Program-made: the position numbers and the translations under genes
Assembly: GCA_013002465.1 (NCBI GenBank)
Contig: JABDJO010000074.1
Span: 1-64,000 of the forward strand
DNA length: 64,000 bases
Direction of reading: 5' to 3'
Source: Silicimonas sp.
GTDB taxonomy: Bacteria; Pseudomonadota; Alphaproteobacteria; Rhodobacterales; Rhodobacteraceae
Shown: positions 7,707-17,705 of the stretch, one piece after another
Layout of the letters: the number at the start of each line of letters is the position of its first letter
How positions within the stretch are numbered: the stretch's first letter is position 1
Notes under the pieces: model-generated
The model's input: the letters and a program-made list of their open reading frames with translations, nothing else
What the model was told of the DNA's origin: nothing
Database searches by the model: none

Positions 7707-9566
7707 CTAGTAGAGCAGGTTGATGACCCCAAGCGAAACCACAAGGAACAGCACGGTCATGATACCGCCTGCCCGCATGAAATCGACAACCCGATATCCG
7801 CCCGGTCCCATCAAGAGCGCATTCACCTGGTGCGTGGGAATAAGGAACGAATTCGATGTGGAAATCGCCACGATCAAGGCGAACAGTGCCGGGTCGCCTC
7901 CGGCGCCCAAGGCGATATTGACGGCCAACGGCACCAAAAGGACCGTTGCGCCGACATTGGACATCACCAGAGTGAAAAACGTGGCCAAAAGGGCGACGGT
8001 CGCCTGGATGACCCAGATCGGCATTCCGTCAAGCACCACCAGGACCTGATGCGCAATCCAGGCCGCGGTGCCCGAGCTTTGAACTGCTTCACCCAGGGGA
8101 ATAAGGCTGGCCAACAAAAAGACCGTCGACCAACTGACCGCATCATAGGCTTCGTCGACGGAAATAACCTTGGACAGGATCATGCCAAGGGCACCTACCA
8201 ACAGACAAAGCGACAGGCGCAGATCCGAAAACAGTACCAATGAAATCGAAATGACAAAAAACAACAGCGCCCAGCCCAATTTCTTGGGGCGCAGATCCTC
8301 GTGTGGGAAGTCGGTGGTGACAACAACGAAGTCCCGGTCGTTCTCTAACCGCGCCAGCGCATCCCACTGGGTATGGGCAACGAGTGTGTCGCCGGCGGCG
8401 AAGGGTAGGGTGTTGAACGCGCTGTTGTCGCGTGTCAGCGCCTCTCCACCCCGATAGACGACAAGCGGAGACAGGCCATAGACTTTGCGCATCCAGAGAT
8501 CGCGCATCGTTTTTCCGATGACACCGGACCCCGGGGGAATGACCACCTCGGCGATACCAGCCTTGCCGGGGTTCAATGCTTCGGCGAAAGTCTCAAGTTC
8601 CGAGGCTTCGGGAAGTTCGAAGGCATCCTTGAATTCCGCGATCGCGCGACTGTCTGCAATGACCGCAAGCTTGGCTGGGGCCTCGATCAGCACATCTCGG
8701 GGTGGGGCCGTATAGGTTCTGCCGTGAAATGCCGTTGCAATGATCTGAAGGTTAAAAGCCCCTTGAAGATCGCCCATGGTATGGCCGGCCAGAAGGCTGC
8801 CGTGCGGAACGTCGATTTCGTGAATTATTCCGTCTAGGCCGTAGGTCGTATTGAAATAGTCCAGGGTCGACTGACCCGTGCTGTCGTCACGTTCGGTGAC
8901 CGGCAGGACAAATCGGCCAAAGACCACAAAATAAAGAAGCCCCGTCGCCACAAGGCAAACGCCGATCGGCGTGACCGAGAAAAGCGAATAGGTGTCCATT
9001 CGCACGTCTTCGGCCAGGGTTTCATTGATCGACAAAAGCAGATCGTTCAGCAAGATCAGCGGCGAGGACCCAACCAGCGTCATCGTGCCGCCCAGGATCG
9101 CACAAAATCCCATCGGCATCAGCAACCGCGACATCGGCAATCCGGTGCGGGCAGAAACCCGGCTGACGACAGGAAGGAAAAGCGCAGCGGCACCCACATT
9201 CTGCATGAAGCTGGAAATGAAACCAACGGCGGACGATATCAGCAAGACGATCCGGGATTCCGTGGCGCCACCAAACTTTGTGATCGCGGTCGCGACTGTC
9301 GACATAAGCCCTGTTCGGTCCAGCCCGGCACCGATGATCATCACAGCGATGATCGAGATGACGGCGTTGCTGCCAAAGCCGTGGAACAACTGCCGGGCAT
9401 CGACCAGCGTTTCCAACCCTGGCACCACCGTCAAAAGACCAAGTGTGACCATGACGGAAAATGCGGCAACATCGACGCGCACGATTTCGGACACGAAAAG
9501 TGCGATAGTGACGGCAAGAAGGCCGAGAACGACCATCATCTCGAATGTCAGTCCGAATGGCTCCAT
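7707..9566 (-). CDS. SLC13/DASS-type anion permease with two internal TrkA-C (RCK_C) domains
   Basis: This is an inner-membrane sodium-coupled or proton-coupled transporter of the sulfate/dicarboxylate (ArsB/NhaD, DASS) type. The 619-residue product has an N-terminal membrane half (residues about 7-210), a soluble middle of about 210-420 with two RCK_C-like repeats (HGSLLAGHTMGDL; GSGVIGKTMRDLWMRKVYGL), and a C-terminal membrane half. Repeated Ser-Asn motifs in both halves (FMQNVGAAALFLP; LVMSNVGATVLLVP) are family hallmarks of the ion and substrate sites. The ATG at 9566 follows AAGGAAG at a rather long distance. It lies upstream of the inositol regulator, but with an operator in between, so it may not belong to that regulon. 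The substrate is unknown. Confidence 0.83.
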   Translation of the reverse strand: MEPFGLTFEMMVVLGLLAVTIALFVSEIVRVDVAAFSVMVTLGLLTVVPGLETLVDARQLFHGFGSNAVISIIAVMIIGAGLDRTGLMSTVATAITKFGGATESRIVLLISSAVGFISSFMQNVGAAALFLPVVSRVSARTGLPMSRLLMPMGFCAILGGTMTLVGSSPLILLNDLLLSINETLAEDVRMDTYSLFSVTPIGVCLVATGLLYFVVFGRFVLPVTERDDSTGQSTLDYFNTTYGLDGIIHEIDVPHGSLLAGHTMGDLQGAFNLQIIATAFHGRTYTAPPRDVLIEAPAKLAVIADSRAIAEFKDAFELPEASELETFAEALNPGKAGIAEVVIPPGSGVIGKTMRDLWMRKVYGLSPLVVYRGGEALTRDNSAFNTLPFAAGDTLVAHTQWDALARLENDRDFVVVTTDFPHEDLRPKKLGWALLFFVISISLVLFSDLRLSLCLLVGALGMILSKVISVDEAYDAVSWSTVFLLASLIPLGEAVQSSGTAAWIAHQVLVVLDGMPIWVIQATVALLATFFTLVMSNVGATVLLVPLAVNIALGAGGDPALFALIVAISTSNSFLIPTHQVNALLMGPGGYRVVDFMRAGGIMTVLFLVVSLGVINLLY

Positions 9567-9714
9567 GTGTACTGTCGATCTTCCTTCTTTGCGCTCGGTT
9601 CCCTGGGCAGTGCCGTCAGAGCACATCCTGGACCTGGCTCTTTTTCTTGATGTAGCGGCAATATGGGCAGAGAGCCAGAATTTCGATCACGCAGGAAATC
9701 CCGGGAACGCTGGA

Positions 9715-10224
9715 TCAAGCGATCTGAAAGCGCTTCAAGACGCGGTCGACCGGCGTGCCATCTTTCAGGGGTACATCCGCGATCACGGAATGATCCTGAA
9801 ATCCCATCTTGGTATAGTACCTTAGGCCCGGCTGGTTATCGGTGCGGATCTTGGCGTTGATGGCTTTCAGTCCAAGGCGGGCAGCGGCGATACGGGTTTC
9901 GGCGAACAGCAATTTTCCGGTCCCGGATACAGGCGACGACTGCCGGGCGAAGGACGAAATCTCGCCGATGCCCGGGCCATATGCGTCGGTTTGTTCCAGG
10001 GCCTGAAAACCAGCCAAGGCATTGTTCTCGTCAACTGCCACATGGCAGCAATAGAGCGCCTTGCTCGTCACATACCAATCAATCATGTTTTCTTCGGTGA
10101 CGGGTTCTTCGAAGGCGGTTGTGCCGCCGATTGCAATGATCTCGTTCAGGATCGCGGCCATTTCCGGCGCGTCGTCTGGATGTGAGGGGCGGACTAAATC
10201 TATCTTCAACATATGGCCAGACAT
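9715..10224 (-). CDS. GNAT-family N-acetyltransferase (PhnO/phosphinothricin-type)
   Basis: The 169-residue product has the GNAT fold. An N-terminal segment (DDAPEMAAILNEIIAIGGTTAFEEPVT) resembles phosphinothricin-type acetyltransferases. The central strands carry GIGEISSFARQSSPVSGTGKLLF, where the acetyl-CoA loop would lie, and NQPGLRYYTKMGF is near the end. It would transfer acetyl from acetyl-CoA to an amine, but the acceptor cannot be told. Two nearby in-frame ATGs, at 10224 and 10212, are both possible starts. It follows the DUF1674 gene by 66 bases on the same strand. Confidence 0.75.
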   Translation of the reverse strand: MSGHMLKIDLVRPSHPDDAPEMAAILNEIIAIGGTTAFEEPVTEENMIDWYVTSKALYCCHVAVDENNALAGFQALEQTDAYGPGIGEISSFARQSSPVSGTGKLLFAETRIAAARLGLKAINAKIRTDNQPGLRYYTKMGFQDHSVIADVPLKDGTPVDRVLKRFQIA

Positions 10225-10290
10225 GCGCCAACCTGGCACTCGCTGTCCACCCTTTGTCGAAATTGCGTTGCTATGGAATGCCGCCGAAGA

Positions 10291-10470
10291 TCAGAAATCT
10301 ATTGCGATGCCCTTTTTTTCCCAATCGCCATAGCGAACCGGGTCTGGTCCGTCGCGTCCGCCCAGTTCTTTCGGCTGCGGCTGCGAATCCTCGGCCTTTC
10401 GTCGTGCTTCAGCCTCGGCCAGGGCGCGTTCCGCTTCCGGGGGCAGAGAGGGATCTGATTTGGGTGTCAT
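10291..10470 (-). CDS. DUF1674 small protein, SDHAF4-like succinate dehydrogenase assembly factor
   Basis: This short gene encodes 59 residues. A charged N-terminal half rich in Glu, Ala and Arg is followed by the diagnostic DUF1674 C terminus GGRDGPDPVRYGDWEKKGIAIDF (listed here in two parts: GGRDGPDPVRYGDWE, then KKGIAIDF). The family is homologous to eukaryotic SDHAF4/Sdh8, which protects flavinylated SdhA during complex II assembly; the bacterial role is assumed by homology. It is divergent from rsmB with 65 bases between the starts. No sdh genes are in this window. Confidence 0.88.
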   Translation of the reverse strand: MTPKSDPSLPPEAERALAEAEARRKAEDSQPQPKELGGRDGPDPVRYGDWEKKGIAIDF

Positions 10471-10535
10471 CGGCTATCCTTGTGCCTTGGCGGGGCCTGT
10501 TATAGAGGACGCAGGTTTTCAGGCAAGGCGACAGA

Positions 10536-11795
10536 ATGGCGAAAGCAGGGGCAGAAGTGCGGGCGGCGGCGGTGTCCGCCATGACGTCGGTCACCGAAGA
10601 TGGCCGGTTGTTAAGCGACGTTTTGCCTCGTGTCACCGCCGATTTTGAACCGGCCGACCGTGCACGGGTTGGACGGCTGGCCACCAGTGCATTGCGATGG
10701 TCGGGACGGTCGGACCGTCTTTTGGGGCCACATCTGAGGCTCAAACCCGAAGACAGGGTGCTGAACGCGCTTAGGCTGGCGATATTCGAGATATTCGTCG
10801 ATGGCGCACCGGATCACGCAGCGGTTGACGGAGCCGTTTCTCTTACCTCGCGCTCGAAGATGGGACTTGTGAACGGGGTTCTCAGAAATGTGCTGCGCAA
10901 AGGCACGAACTGGGACGAACTCCCTTTGCCCGGTCTGCCGAAGTGGTTACGCAAGCGCTTTTCCAAGGACTGGGGAAAAGAAGCCGTCGCCGAGATGGAG
11001 GCTGTTTATGCCGCCAACCCACCTTTGGATCTGACCCTGAAGAATGCGGAAGATGCTGCCGCTTGGGCCAAGACGCTGGATGCGGACTTGCGCCCTGACG
11101 GGGGCCTGCGACTGAAGACTTTTGGTCAGGTTTCGCAATTGCCCGGGTATTCCGACGGCGCCTGGTGGGTTCAGGATGCTGGCGCTTCGGTGGCAGCGCG
11201 GTTGCTTCATCCGGCACCCGGCGAGCGCGTTCTGGACCTGTGTGCCGCGCCTGGTGGCAAGGCACTTCAACTGGCCGCCGCCGGTGCCGAGGTGACGGCG
11301 CTTGATGTTTCCAAGGATCGGATGAAGCGCGTTGCAGAGAACTCTGCGCGGACAGGATTGGCAGCCGAATTGATCACAGCCGATGCCCTGGAGTGGACGC
11401 CGCCTGCGCCTTTCGGCGCAATCCTGCTGGATGCGCCCTGTTCGGCCAGCGGAACTTTGCGCCGGCACCCGGATTTGGCGCATGCTCGCGATGGTAGCGG
11501 TATTGATGCCTTGGTCGATCTGCAGGCGAAACTTCTGGATCGTGCGGTAGATTGGCTCGCGCCAGATGGTCGGCTTGTTTATTGTACTTGCTCGCTTTTT
11601 CCCGAGGAAGGCGAAAACCAGATAGGGGCGGCTTTGGCCCGTCATCCACACTTGTCGCTGTCACGCCCCGAGGCTCCTTGGATTGATCCGAAATGGTGCG
11701 CGACGGAAGGTGGTCTCCGACTTCGCCCCGATCACTGGGCCGAGATCGGCGGGATCGACGGGTTTTTTGTGGCGATGCTTGAAAAACGTTCATGA
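10536..11795 (+). CDS. rsmB: 16S rRNA (cytosine-C5) methyltransferase RsmB/NOP2 family
   Basis: This SAM-dependent enzyme methylates C967 of 16S rRNA. The 419-residue product has an N-terminal NusB-like RNA-binding domain (about residues 1-130) and a Rossmann methyltransferase domain with VLDLCAAPGGKALQLA for SAM. Both family cysteines are present: DAPCSASGTLRRHPDL, and the catalytic one in YCTCSLFPEEGENQI. The length is normal for RsmB. It begins the plus-strand run leading to the heparinase-like gene and purH. Confidence 0.93.
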   Translation: MAKAGAEVRAAAVSAMTSVTEDGRLLSDVLPRVTADFEPADRARVGRLATSALRWSGRSDRLLGPHLRLKPEDRVLNALRLAIFEIFVDGAPDHAAVDGAVSLTSRSKMGLVNGVLRNVLRKGTNWDELPLPGLPKWLRKRFSKDWGKEAVAEMEAVYAANPPLDLTLKNAEDAAAWAKTLDADLRPDGGLRLKTFGQVSQLPGYSDGAWWVQDAGASVAARLLHPAPGERVLDLCAAPGGKALQLAAAGAEVTALDVSKDRMKRVAENSARTGLAAELITADALEWTPPAPFGAILLDAPCSASGTLRRHPDLAHARDGSGIDALVDLQAKLLDRAVDWLAPDGRLVYCTCSLFPEEGENQIGAALARHPHLSLSRPEAPWIDPKWCATEGGLRLRPDHWAEIGGIDGFFVAMLEKRS

Positions 11796-11869
11796 CAGGG
11801 TAAACCGAACCCGGTATCATTCTGACCTAACGGCCCGGCAAAACGGGCGGCAGAGGCAGGACGACCCCG

Positions 11870-13618
11870 TTGTCCAATGACGAAAGCTGGTCCGCGCGGA
11901 AAACGCGCTGGTTGAACCGTATTCATGCCCGGGGTGCGTCTTTGTCACGCCCTGCGACTGCCTTCACCTCTACGCCAGAACCGCGCACGATCGGAACCTT
12001 CGCACGCGGACGCCAAATCACCGGGGGCAATTTCCTGTTTGCGGGGTATCTGGTACAGGCGCCCGCCACGATGATCTGGGAATTGCCAATGCCGGATACC
12101 GCGTTTGAGGGCGAGTTGCATGGGTTCACCTGGTTGGACGACCTGGCCGCTGTCGGTGACATGCACGCAACAAAACGCGCCCAAGAATGGACTCACGAAT
12201 GGGTGCGCCGATTTCGCCGCGGGGGCGGACCGGGTTGGACACCCGATCTGACAGGGCGACGGCTGATCCGATGGATCAACCACGCCATACTGCTTTTGAA
12301 CGGACAGGAACGCCACGTCAGCGAGGCCTATTTCAGATCACTTGCCAGCCAGACCATCTTTCTATCGCGACGTTGGAAGGCTGCGTCGCCCGGATTGCCT
12401 CGGTTCGAGGCTTTGACAGGGTTGATCTATGCCGGTCTGGCACTGTCGGGCATGGACCGGCACGTGGGAACGGCGATGCGTGCGTTAGCGCGCGAGTGTA
12501 CGGCTGAAATTGACGCCGAAGGTGGATTGACCACCCGAAATCCCGAAGAACTGCTTGAGATATTTACACTTTTGAATTGGGCAGCGGTTGCCTTGCAGGA
12601 TGCCGGGCGGATGCCGGGCGAAACGCATATGCAGGCGATTGCCTCGGTGGCGCCGGTCCTGCGGGCGCTCCGACATGCCGATGGCGGGCTTGCGCGGTTT
12701 CATGGCGGCGGTCGGGGGCTTGAGGGCAGGCTGGACCGCGCACTTGCCACTGCAGGTGTACGGGGTGCCCCGCGACACGATCTGGCCATGGGATATGCCC
12801 GCGTCGCCCATGGACGAACTACGATGATCATTGATGCTGCCCCGCCGCCTGAACCGGAATCTTCGGCCAATGCCCATGCGTCGACGCTCGCGTTTGAACT
12901 GACTTCTGGCCGCCGGCCTCTTGTCGTCAATTGCGGATCGGGCGCGACTTTCGGCAAGAACTGGCGACGGGCCGGGCGCGCGACCCCCAGCCATTCGACC
13001 TTGGGTCTTGACGGTTATTCCTCGTCTCGGCTTGGTGTGGCGGGCGTGGTTTCCGGACGCAAAGCCGAACTTTTGGTCGATGCTCCCACCGAAGTTCGTT
13101 TCGAACGTGATGAAGTGGAAGGCGGCACGCGAATTGTTTCAGGTCACAACGGGTACAAGGTCAGCCATGGGCTGACCCATGTGCGCACTCTTCATATCGG
13201 CTTTGAGGGTCGTGAACTTCGTGGTGAAGACGTCCTTTTGGCACTCAGTTCGACGGACAAACGTCTTTTTGACACTGCATTCGACAAGTCAAAGTTCGCC
13301 GGTATTGCCTTTGCCATACGCTTTCACCTGCATCCCGACGTGGATGCACGCGTTGATATGAACGGTTCAGCGATCTCGATGGCATTGAAAAGCGGCGAGA
13401 TCTGGGTGTTCCGTCATGAAGGGCCGGTCGAATTGGCGCTTGAATCCAGTGTTTTTCTTGAAAAATCCCGGCTTTCTCCACGTGCGACCAAACAGATTGT
13501 TCTCTCTGGCTCGGCCATGGAGTATGCCACCCGCGTCAGCTGGTCATTGGCCAAAGCGCAGGATACGCCGACGGCGTTGCGCGATTATGTCAAGGAAGAT
13601 GAACTGGCGGTTGAGTGA
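11870..13618 (+). CDS. Heparinase II/III family protein
   Basis: The 582-residue product has a helical N-terminal half ([35 protein letters not shown]) resembling an alpha/alpha toroid, and a beta-rich C-terminal half with the heparinase II/III-like signature around [13 protein letters not shown]. Many Rhodobacteraceae carry such a gene before purH. It may act on uronic-acid polymers, but no signal peptide is visible, so an export route or a true lyase activity is unproven. The start is a TTG at 11870 with AGGCAGG nine bases upstream; the first in-frame ATG is about 68 codons further in and would cut into conserved sequence. It lies 19 bases before purH. Confidence 0.8.
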   Translation: MSNDESWSARKTRWLNRIHARGASLSRPATAFTSTPEPRTIGTFARGRQITGGNFLFAGYLVQAPATMIWELPMPDTAFEGELHGFTWLDDLAAVGDMHATKRAQEWTHEWVRRFRRGGGPGWTPDLTGRRLIRWINHAILLLNGQERHVSEAYFRSLASQTIFLSRRWKAASPGLPRFEALTGLIYAGLALSGMDRHVGTAMRALARECTAEIDAEGGLTTRNPEELLEIFTLLNWAAVALQDAGRMPGETHMQAIASVAPVLRALRHADGGLARFHGGGRGLEGRLDRALATAGVRGAPRHDLAMGYARVAHGRTTMIIDAAPPPEPESSANAHASTLAFELTSGRRPLVVNCGSGATFGKNWRRAGRATPSHSTLGLDGYSSSRLGVAGVVSGRKAELLVDAPTEVRFERDEVEGGTRIVSGHNGYKVSHGLTHVRTLHIGFEGRELRGEDVLLALSSTDKRLFDTAFDKSKFAGIAFAIRFHLHPDVDARVDMNGSAISMALKSGEIWVFRHEGPVELALESSVFLEKSRLSPRATKQIVLSGSAMEYATRVSWSLAKAQDTPTALRDYVKEDELAVE

Positions 13619-13637
13619 GCAAAAGGGACGAACCCAC

Positions 13638-15227
13638 ATGACCGACCTCTATCCGGTGCGCCGTGCGCTATTATCCGTGTCCGACAAGACCGGACTGGTG
13701 GATTTTGCCAAGGCACTGGCCGCGCACGATATCGAGTTGATCTCGACCGGCGGGACGGCGGCCACTTTGCGAAAGGCCGGGTTGGCCGTGTTGGATGTTG
13801 CCGAATTAACAGGCTTCCCCGAGATGATGGATGGTCGGGTCAAGACACTGCATCCGGCAGTCCATGGTGGGCTTTTGGCTCTGCGCGACGATCCGGATCA
13901 CCAATCCGCAATGGAAACCCACCAGATTGGGGCGATCGACCTTTTGGTGGTCAATCTCTATCCTTTCGAAGCAACAGTGGCCGCCGGTGCGGGCTATGAC
14001 ACTGCGATAGAAAACATTGATATCGGCGGCCCCGCCATGATCCGGGCGGCCTCGAAAAACCACAGATTTGTCAATGTTGTGGTGGATGTCGAAGATTATG
14101 CTGCGGTTCTCGACCAATTGAAGGCCAATGACGGCCAGACAAGCTATGCCTTTCGTCAGCGCCTTGCTCAGACGGCCTATGCACGCACGGGTGCTTATGA
14201 TGCGGCTGTCTCGTCCTGGATGGCGAACCAGTTGGGTGATCAGGCACCCCGGCGACAGGTTTTCGCGGGCACGCTTGCCCAAGGTTTGCGCTATGGCGAA
14301 AACCCCCATCAGAATGCTGCGTTCTATACGGACGGGAATGCCATTTCCGGCGTCGCAACCGCCACACAGCACCAGGGCAAGGAACTGTCCTATAACAACA
14401 TCAACGACACTGACGCCGCTTTTCGATTGGTGGCTGAATTCGACCCCGCCGATGGCTCGGCAGTTGCGATTATCAAACATGCCAATCCTTGCGGTGTCGC
14501 CCGCGGTACCAGCTTTGCCGAGGCGTTTGGCCGTGCATTCGACTGCGACCGAACGTCGGCCTTCGGTGGCATCGTGGCTTTGAATGGTACGCTGGACGGT
14601 GACACGGCCCGCGCCATCTCTCAGATTTTCACCGAAGTCGTGATTGCGCCTGACGCCACCGACGAGGCGCTTGAAGTCTTTTCTGCCAAGGCGAACCTGC
14701 GGCTTTTGACGACCGGCGGCCTTCCTGATCCGGCGGATGCACGCACGGCGGTTCGCCAGGTTTCGGGTGGTTGGTTGGTTCAGGATGACGACATCGGGCG
14801 GATCACGGCGGATGACTTGAAGGTGGTGACCAAGCTTGCACCCACAGAAGCGCAGATCGCAGATATGTTGTTCGCTTGGCGTGTGGCGAAGCATGTGAAA
14901 TCGAACGCCATTATCTATGCCCGCGATTTGGCAACCGTTGGTATTGGTGCAGGTCAGATGAGCCGTGTGGACAGTTCAACAATCGCCGCGCTTAAGGCCA
15001 AACGTATGGCAGAAGACACCGGGCTACCCGACAGCCCGGCGATCGGTTCGGTTGTTGCGTCCGATGCGTTTTTTCCATTTCCGGACGGTCTTTTGGCGGC
15101 CGCCGAGGCTGGGGCAAGGGCCGTGATTCAGCCCGGCGGTTCCATGCGTGACGACGCCGTAATCGAAGCTGCTGATGAAGCAGGGCTTGCCATGGTGTTC
15201 ACTGGCATGAGACATTTCCGGCACTGA
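13638..15227 (+). CDS. purH: Bifunctional AICAR transformylase / IMP cyclohydrolase PurH
   Basis: PurH performs the last two steps of de novo IMP synthesis in the cytoplasm. The 529-residue product has an N-terminal MGS-like cyclohydrolase domain ([48 protein letters not shown]) and a C-terminal AICAR formyltransferase domain with [11 protein letters not shown] and [10 protein letters not shown]. The ATG at 13638 has AAAGGGACG in front of it; an in-frame upstream extension would overlap the heparinase gene. Its TGA overlaps the lspA ATG. Confidence 0.97.
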   Translation: MTDLYPVRRALLSVSDKTGLVDFAKALAAHDIELISTGGTAATLRKAGLAVLDVAELTGFPEMMDGRVKTLHPAVHGGLLALRDDPDHQSAMETHQIGAIDLLVVNLYPFEATVAAGAGYDTAIENIDIGGPAMIRAASKNHRFVNVVVDVEDYAAVLDQLKANDGQTSYAFRQRLAQTAYARTGAYDAAVSSWMANQLGDQAPRRQVFAGTLAQGLRYGENPHQNAAFYTDGNAISGVATATQHQGKELSYNNINDTDAAFRLVAEFDPADGSAVAIIKHANPCGVARGTSFAEAFGRAFDCDRTSAFGGIVALNGTLDGDTARAISQIFTEVVIAPDATDEALEVFSAKANLRLLTTGGLPDPADARTAVRQVSGGWLVQDDDIGRITADDLKVVTKLAPTEAQIADMLFAWRVAKHVKSNAIIYARDLATVGIGAGQMSRVDSSTIAALKAKRMAEDTGLPDSPAIGSVVASDAFFPFPDGLLAAAEAGARAVIQPGGSMRDDAVIEAADEAGLAMVFTGMRHFRH

Positions 15228-15709
15228 TGAAGACCCTTGGCCCTCTCATTCGCACCACCTTTGTCATTGTGGTGCTTGACCAGCTGACAAAGTTGCTGGT
15301 GGTGCATGTTATGGCGCTGAAAGATTTGGCCGTTATACCGGTTTATCATCCCTATCTGATGTTCCGAATGGCATGGAACGAAGGGATCAATTTCGGCATT
15401 CCGTTGGCCAACAAGTGGGGCCTGATTGCACTTGCCGGTGTAATATGCCTTTGGATTATTGTCTGGATGGTCCGCGACAAGCCGGGAATGTGGGCCCAGA
15501 TTTCGGCTGGATTGGTCGTGGGCGGCGCCATTGGCAATGTCATTGATCGCCTGGCCTACGGAGCCGTTGCCGATTTCTTGAATATGTCCTGCTGTGGCTG
15601 GGAAAACCCATGGTCGTTCAATGTCGCCGATATCGCGATCTTCCTTGGGGCGGTTGGATTGATTTTTCTGACGCCGACAAAGCAACGTGCGGCGGACGAA
15701 GCCGATTGA
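15227..15709 (+). CDS. lspA: Lipoprotein signal peptidase LspA
   Basis: This inner-membrane aspartyl protease cleaves prolipoprotein signal peptides after diacylglyceryl modification. The 160-residue product has four predicted membrane helices. The two catalytic aspartates are visible: D116 in GNVIDRLAYGAVADF and D135 in FNVADIAI. It is translationally coupled to purH (TGATG). The next gene is itself a predicted lipoprotein. Confidence 0.95.
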   Translation: MKTLGPLIRTTFVIVVLDQLTKLLVVHVMALKDLAVIPVYHPYLMFRMAWNEGINFGIPLANKWGLIALAGVICLWIIVWMVRDKPGMWAQISAGLVVGGAIGNVIDRLAYGAVADFLNMSCCGWENPWSFNVADIAIFLGAVGLIFLTPTKQRAADEAD

Positions 15710-15776
15710 ACGCCCGGGCTTCCCACTTGGCACAATGGCCTTTATGAATGGAAAAACCGCTTCGGAGACCACCCGG

Positions 15777-16289
15777 ATGATACGTCGGCTTGTGATGATT
15801 GGACTGGTTCTTGGACTGGCTGCCTGTAACAGGGGCGAGCCGCAGTTGATGAATGTCAAGCAGCCGCGCGGCGAAGGCCCAGACGAGTTCGCGGTTTTAC
15901 CCACTAAGCCATTACAAATGCCGGAAGATTTGGCCGCTTTGCCGGATCCTACGCCTGGTGGGTCAAATCTCACTGATCCAACCCCGGAGGCCGACGTCGC
16001 GCTTGCTCTTGGCGGGAATCCCGAGGTGTTGACCCGACGCTCTGGCGATGGTGCCTTGGTCGCCTATGCAACGCGCTTCGGGGTGGATCGAAACATCCGC
16101 CCGGAACTTGCTGCCGCAGACCTGGAATACCGCCGCAACAATCGCGGTCGCGTTCTTGAAAGGCTGTTTTCCGTGAATGTCTATTACAGTGCCTACGAAC
16201 CCATGCATCTTGATCAATATGCCGAGCTTGAGCGGCTTCGTCGTGCGGGCATACGGACGTCGGCCGTGCCGCCCGAGCCTGAAAGCTGA
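15777..16289 (+). CDS. DUF3035 family lipoprotein
   Basis: The 170-residue product begins with a short signal ending in the lipobox LAAC, with the lipidated Cys at residue 17. The rest is polar, with LPTKPLQMPEDLAALPDPTPGG and a charged C-terminal half. The fit to DUF3035, an alphaproteobacterial family of unknown function usually found beside lspA, is from memory. The ATG at 15777 is used because the lipobox is then correctly spaced and GGAG precedes it. A role in outer-membrane maintenance is only a guess from its neighbours. Confidence 0.83.
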   Translation: MIRRLVMIGLVLGLAACNRGEPQLMNVKQPRGEGPDEFAVLPTKPLQMPEDLAALPDPTPGGSNLTDPTPEADVALALGGNPEVLTRRSGDGALVAYATRFGVDRNIRPELAAADLEYRRNNRGRVLERLFSVNVYYSAYEPMHLDQYAELERLRRAGIRTSAVPPEPES

Positions 16290-16367
16290 GTGTTCACGCA
16301 GAATTTAGGTTGAACACGCATGAAATCAGGCCATGTCTTGAGCAATCCGAACAGAAAAGGAGCGTTC

Positions 16368-17705
16368 ATGCGCATCGCCTTTGTTGCCCTGTCACTATTT
16401 GTGTCCCTATTCCCGGTGGCATCGCGCGCCGACAACGTGACATCCTTCACGTTGGAAAACGGACTTGATGTCGTTGTGATCGAAAACCATCGCGCGCCGG
16501 TGGTGGTACATATGGTTTGGTACAAGGTCGGATCGGCCGATGAACCCCCTGGGAAATCCGGCATTGCCCATTTCCTGGAGCATCTCATGTTCAAGGCGAC
16601 GGACGAACTGGCGTCCGGCGAGTTGAGCGACACGGTTTCAAAAAACGGTGGCAGCGACAACGCTTTCACCTCTTACGATTACACCGGCTATTTTCAACGT
16701 ATTGCGGCGGACCGCCTCGACCTTGTTATGGACATGGAAGCAAGCCGGATGGACGGGCTGGCCCTGGTCGAAGGCGACATTGCCACTGAACGCGACGTCG
16801 TCATCGAAGAACGCAACCAAAGGACTGACAGCGATCCGGGGGCGTTGTTCAACGAACAATTGTTCGCGGCAGCCTATCTGAACCATCCCTATGGTATTCC
16901 GATTATCGGTTGGAAGCATGAAGCCCATGCGTTGACGTTGGAGGATGCCCAGTCCTTTTATGACGCGCACTATGGTCCGAACAATGCCACACTGGTTGTT
17001 GCGGGCGATGTTGAACCGGGCGAGGTGCGGGAACTGGCTGAAAAGCATTATGGCGCCATTCCACCCAACCCGAACATCCGCCAACGCGAACGCCCCACCG
17101 AGCCACCGCAATTGGCCGCGCGGCGGATGCAGTACTCCGATCCACGGATCGGCAATGACTATGTGACACGCATCTATTTGGCACCCGAGCGCAGCCCCGG
17201 TGACCAGAAAGAAGCCGCAGCACTTCGAATGTTGGCACAGGTTCTCGGTGGATCTTCGACAACCTCGGTTCTCGCAAGAAAACTGCAGTTCGAGAACCCG
17301 CGCGCCGTCTACACATCGGCCTGGTACAGCGGCAGGGCGTTGGATCAGACCACCTTCGGACTGGTGATCGTGCCCGTTCCCGGCACACCGCTGGAAGAGG
17401 CAGAAAAGGCGCTGGATCAAGCCGTTGCCGAGTTCATGGAAGAAGGTGTCGACCAGGAAGAGCTGGAACGTATCAAGATGCGAATACGCTCGTCTCAGAT
17501 CTATTCCCAGGACGATATCTCAAGCATCGCCAACCGATACGGGGCGGGCCTGACCGTTGGGCTTTCCATTGAAGACATTGAGGATTGGCCACAGATACTG
17601 GATGAAGTGACCGAGGAAGATATCCTGGCCGCGGCGCAAAAGGTCTTTGATGCGCGCCGTTCGGTGACCGGCTTTGTAAGCAATGGCGGCGAGGTGACCC
17701 AATGA
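16368..17705 (+). CDS. M16 family zinc metallopeptidase, catalytic subunit
   Basis: This is a pitrilysin/insulinase-family protease predicted to be periplasmic. The 445-residue product starts with a signal peptide (cleavage after ASRA, residue 21). The inverted zinc motif is complete: H68-F-L-E71-H72, with the distal Glu in the VVIEERNQRTD stretch. Two M16 domains follow in sequence. The ATG at 16368 has AAAAGGAG seven bases upstream. Its stop overlaps the next gene as ATGA. Such proteins usually pair with an inactive partner, which is what lies downstream. Confidence 0.93.
   Translation: MRIAFVALSLFVSLFPVASRADNVTSFTLENGLDVVVIENHRAPVVVHMVWYKVGSADEPPGKSGIAHFLEHLMFKATDELASGELSDTVSKNGGSDNAFTSYDYTGYFQRIAADRLDLVMDMEASRMDGLALVEGDIATERDVVIEERNQRTDSDPGALFNEQLFAAAYLNHPYGIPIIGWKHEAHALTLEDAQSFYDAHYGPNNATLVVAGDVEPGEVRELAEKHYGAIPPNPNIRQRERPTEPPQLAARRMQYSDPRIGNDYVTRIYLAPERSPGDQKEAAALRMLAQVLGGSSTTSVLARKLQFENPRAVYTSAWYSGRALDQTTFGLVIVPVPGTPLEEAEKALDQAVAEFMEEGVDQEELERIKMRIRSSQIYSQDDISSIANRYGAGLTVGLSIEDIEDWPQILDEVTEEDILAAAQKVFDARRSVTGFVSNGGEVTQ

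Noticed and set aside
9616-9690. 24-codon GTG frame with a CPYC motif downstream of the GNAT gene
   Set aside because: In frame with the GNAT stop and very short; the CPYC is suggestive but there is no clear ribosome site or known homologue.
13806-14894. 362-residue minus-strand frame inside purH
   Set aside because: Fully antisense to purH; composition of a shadow frame.
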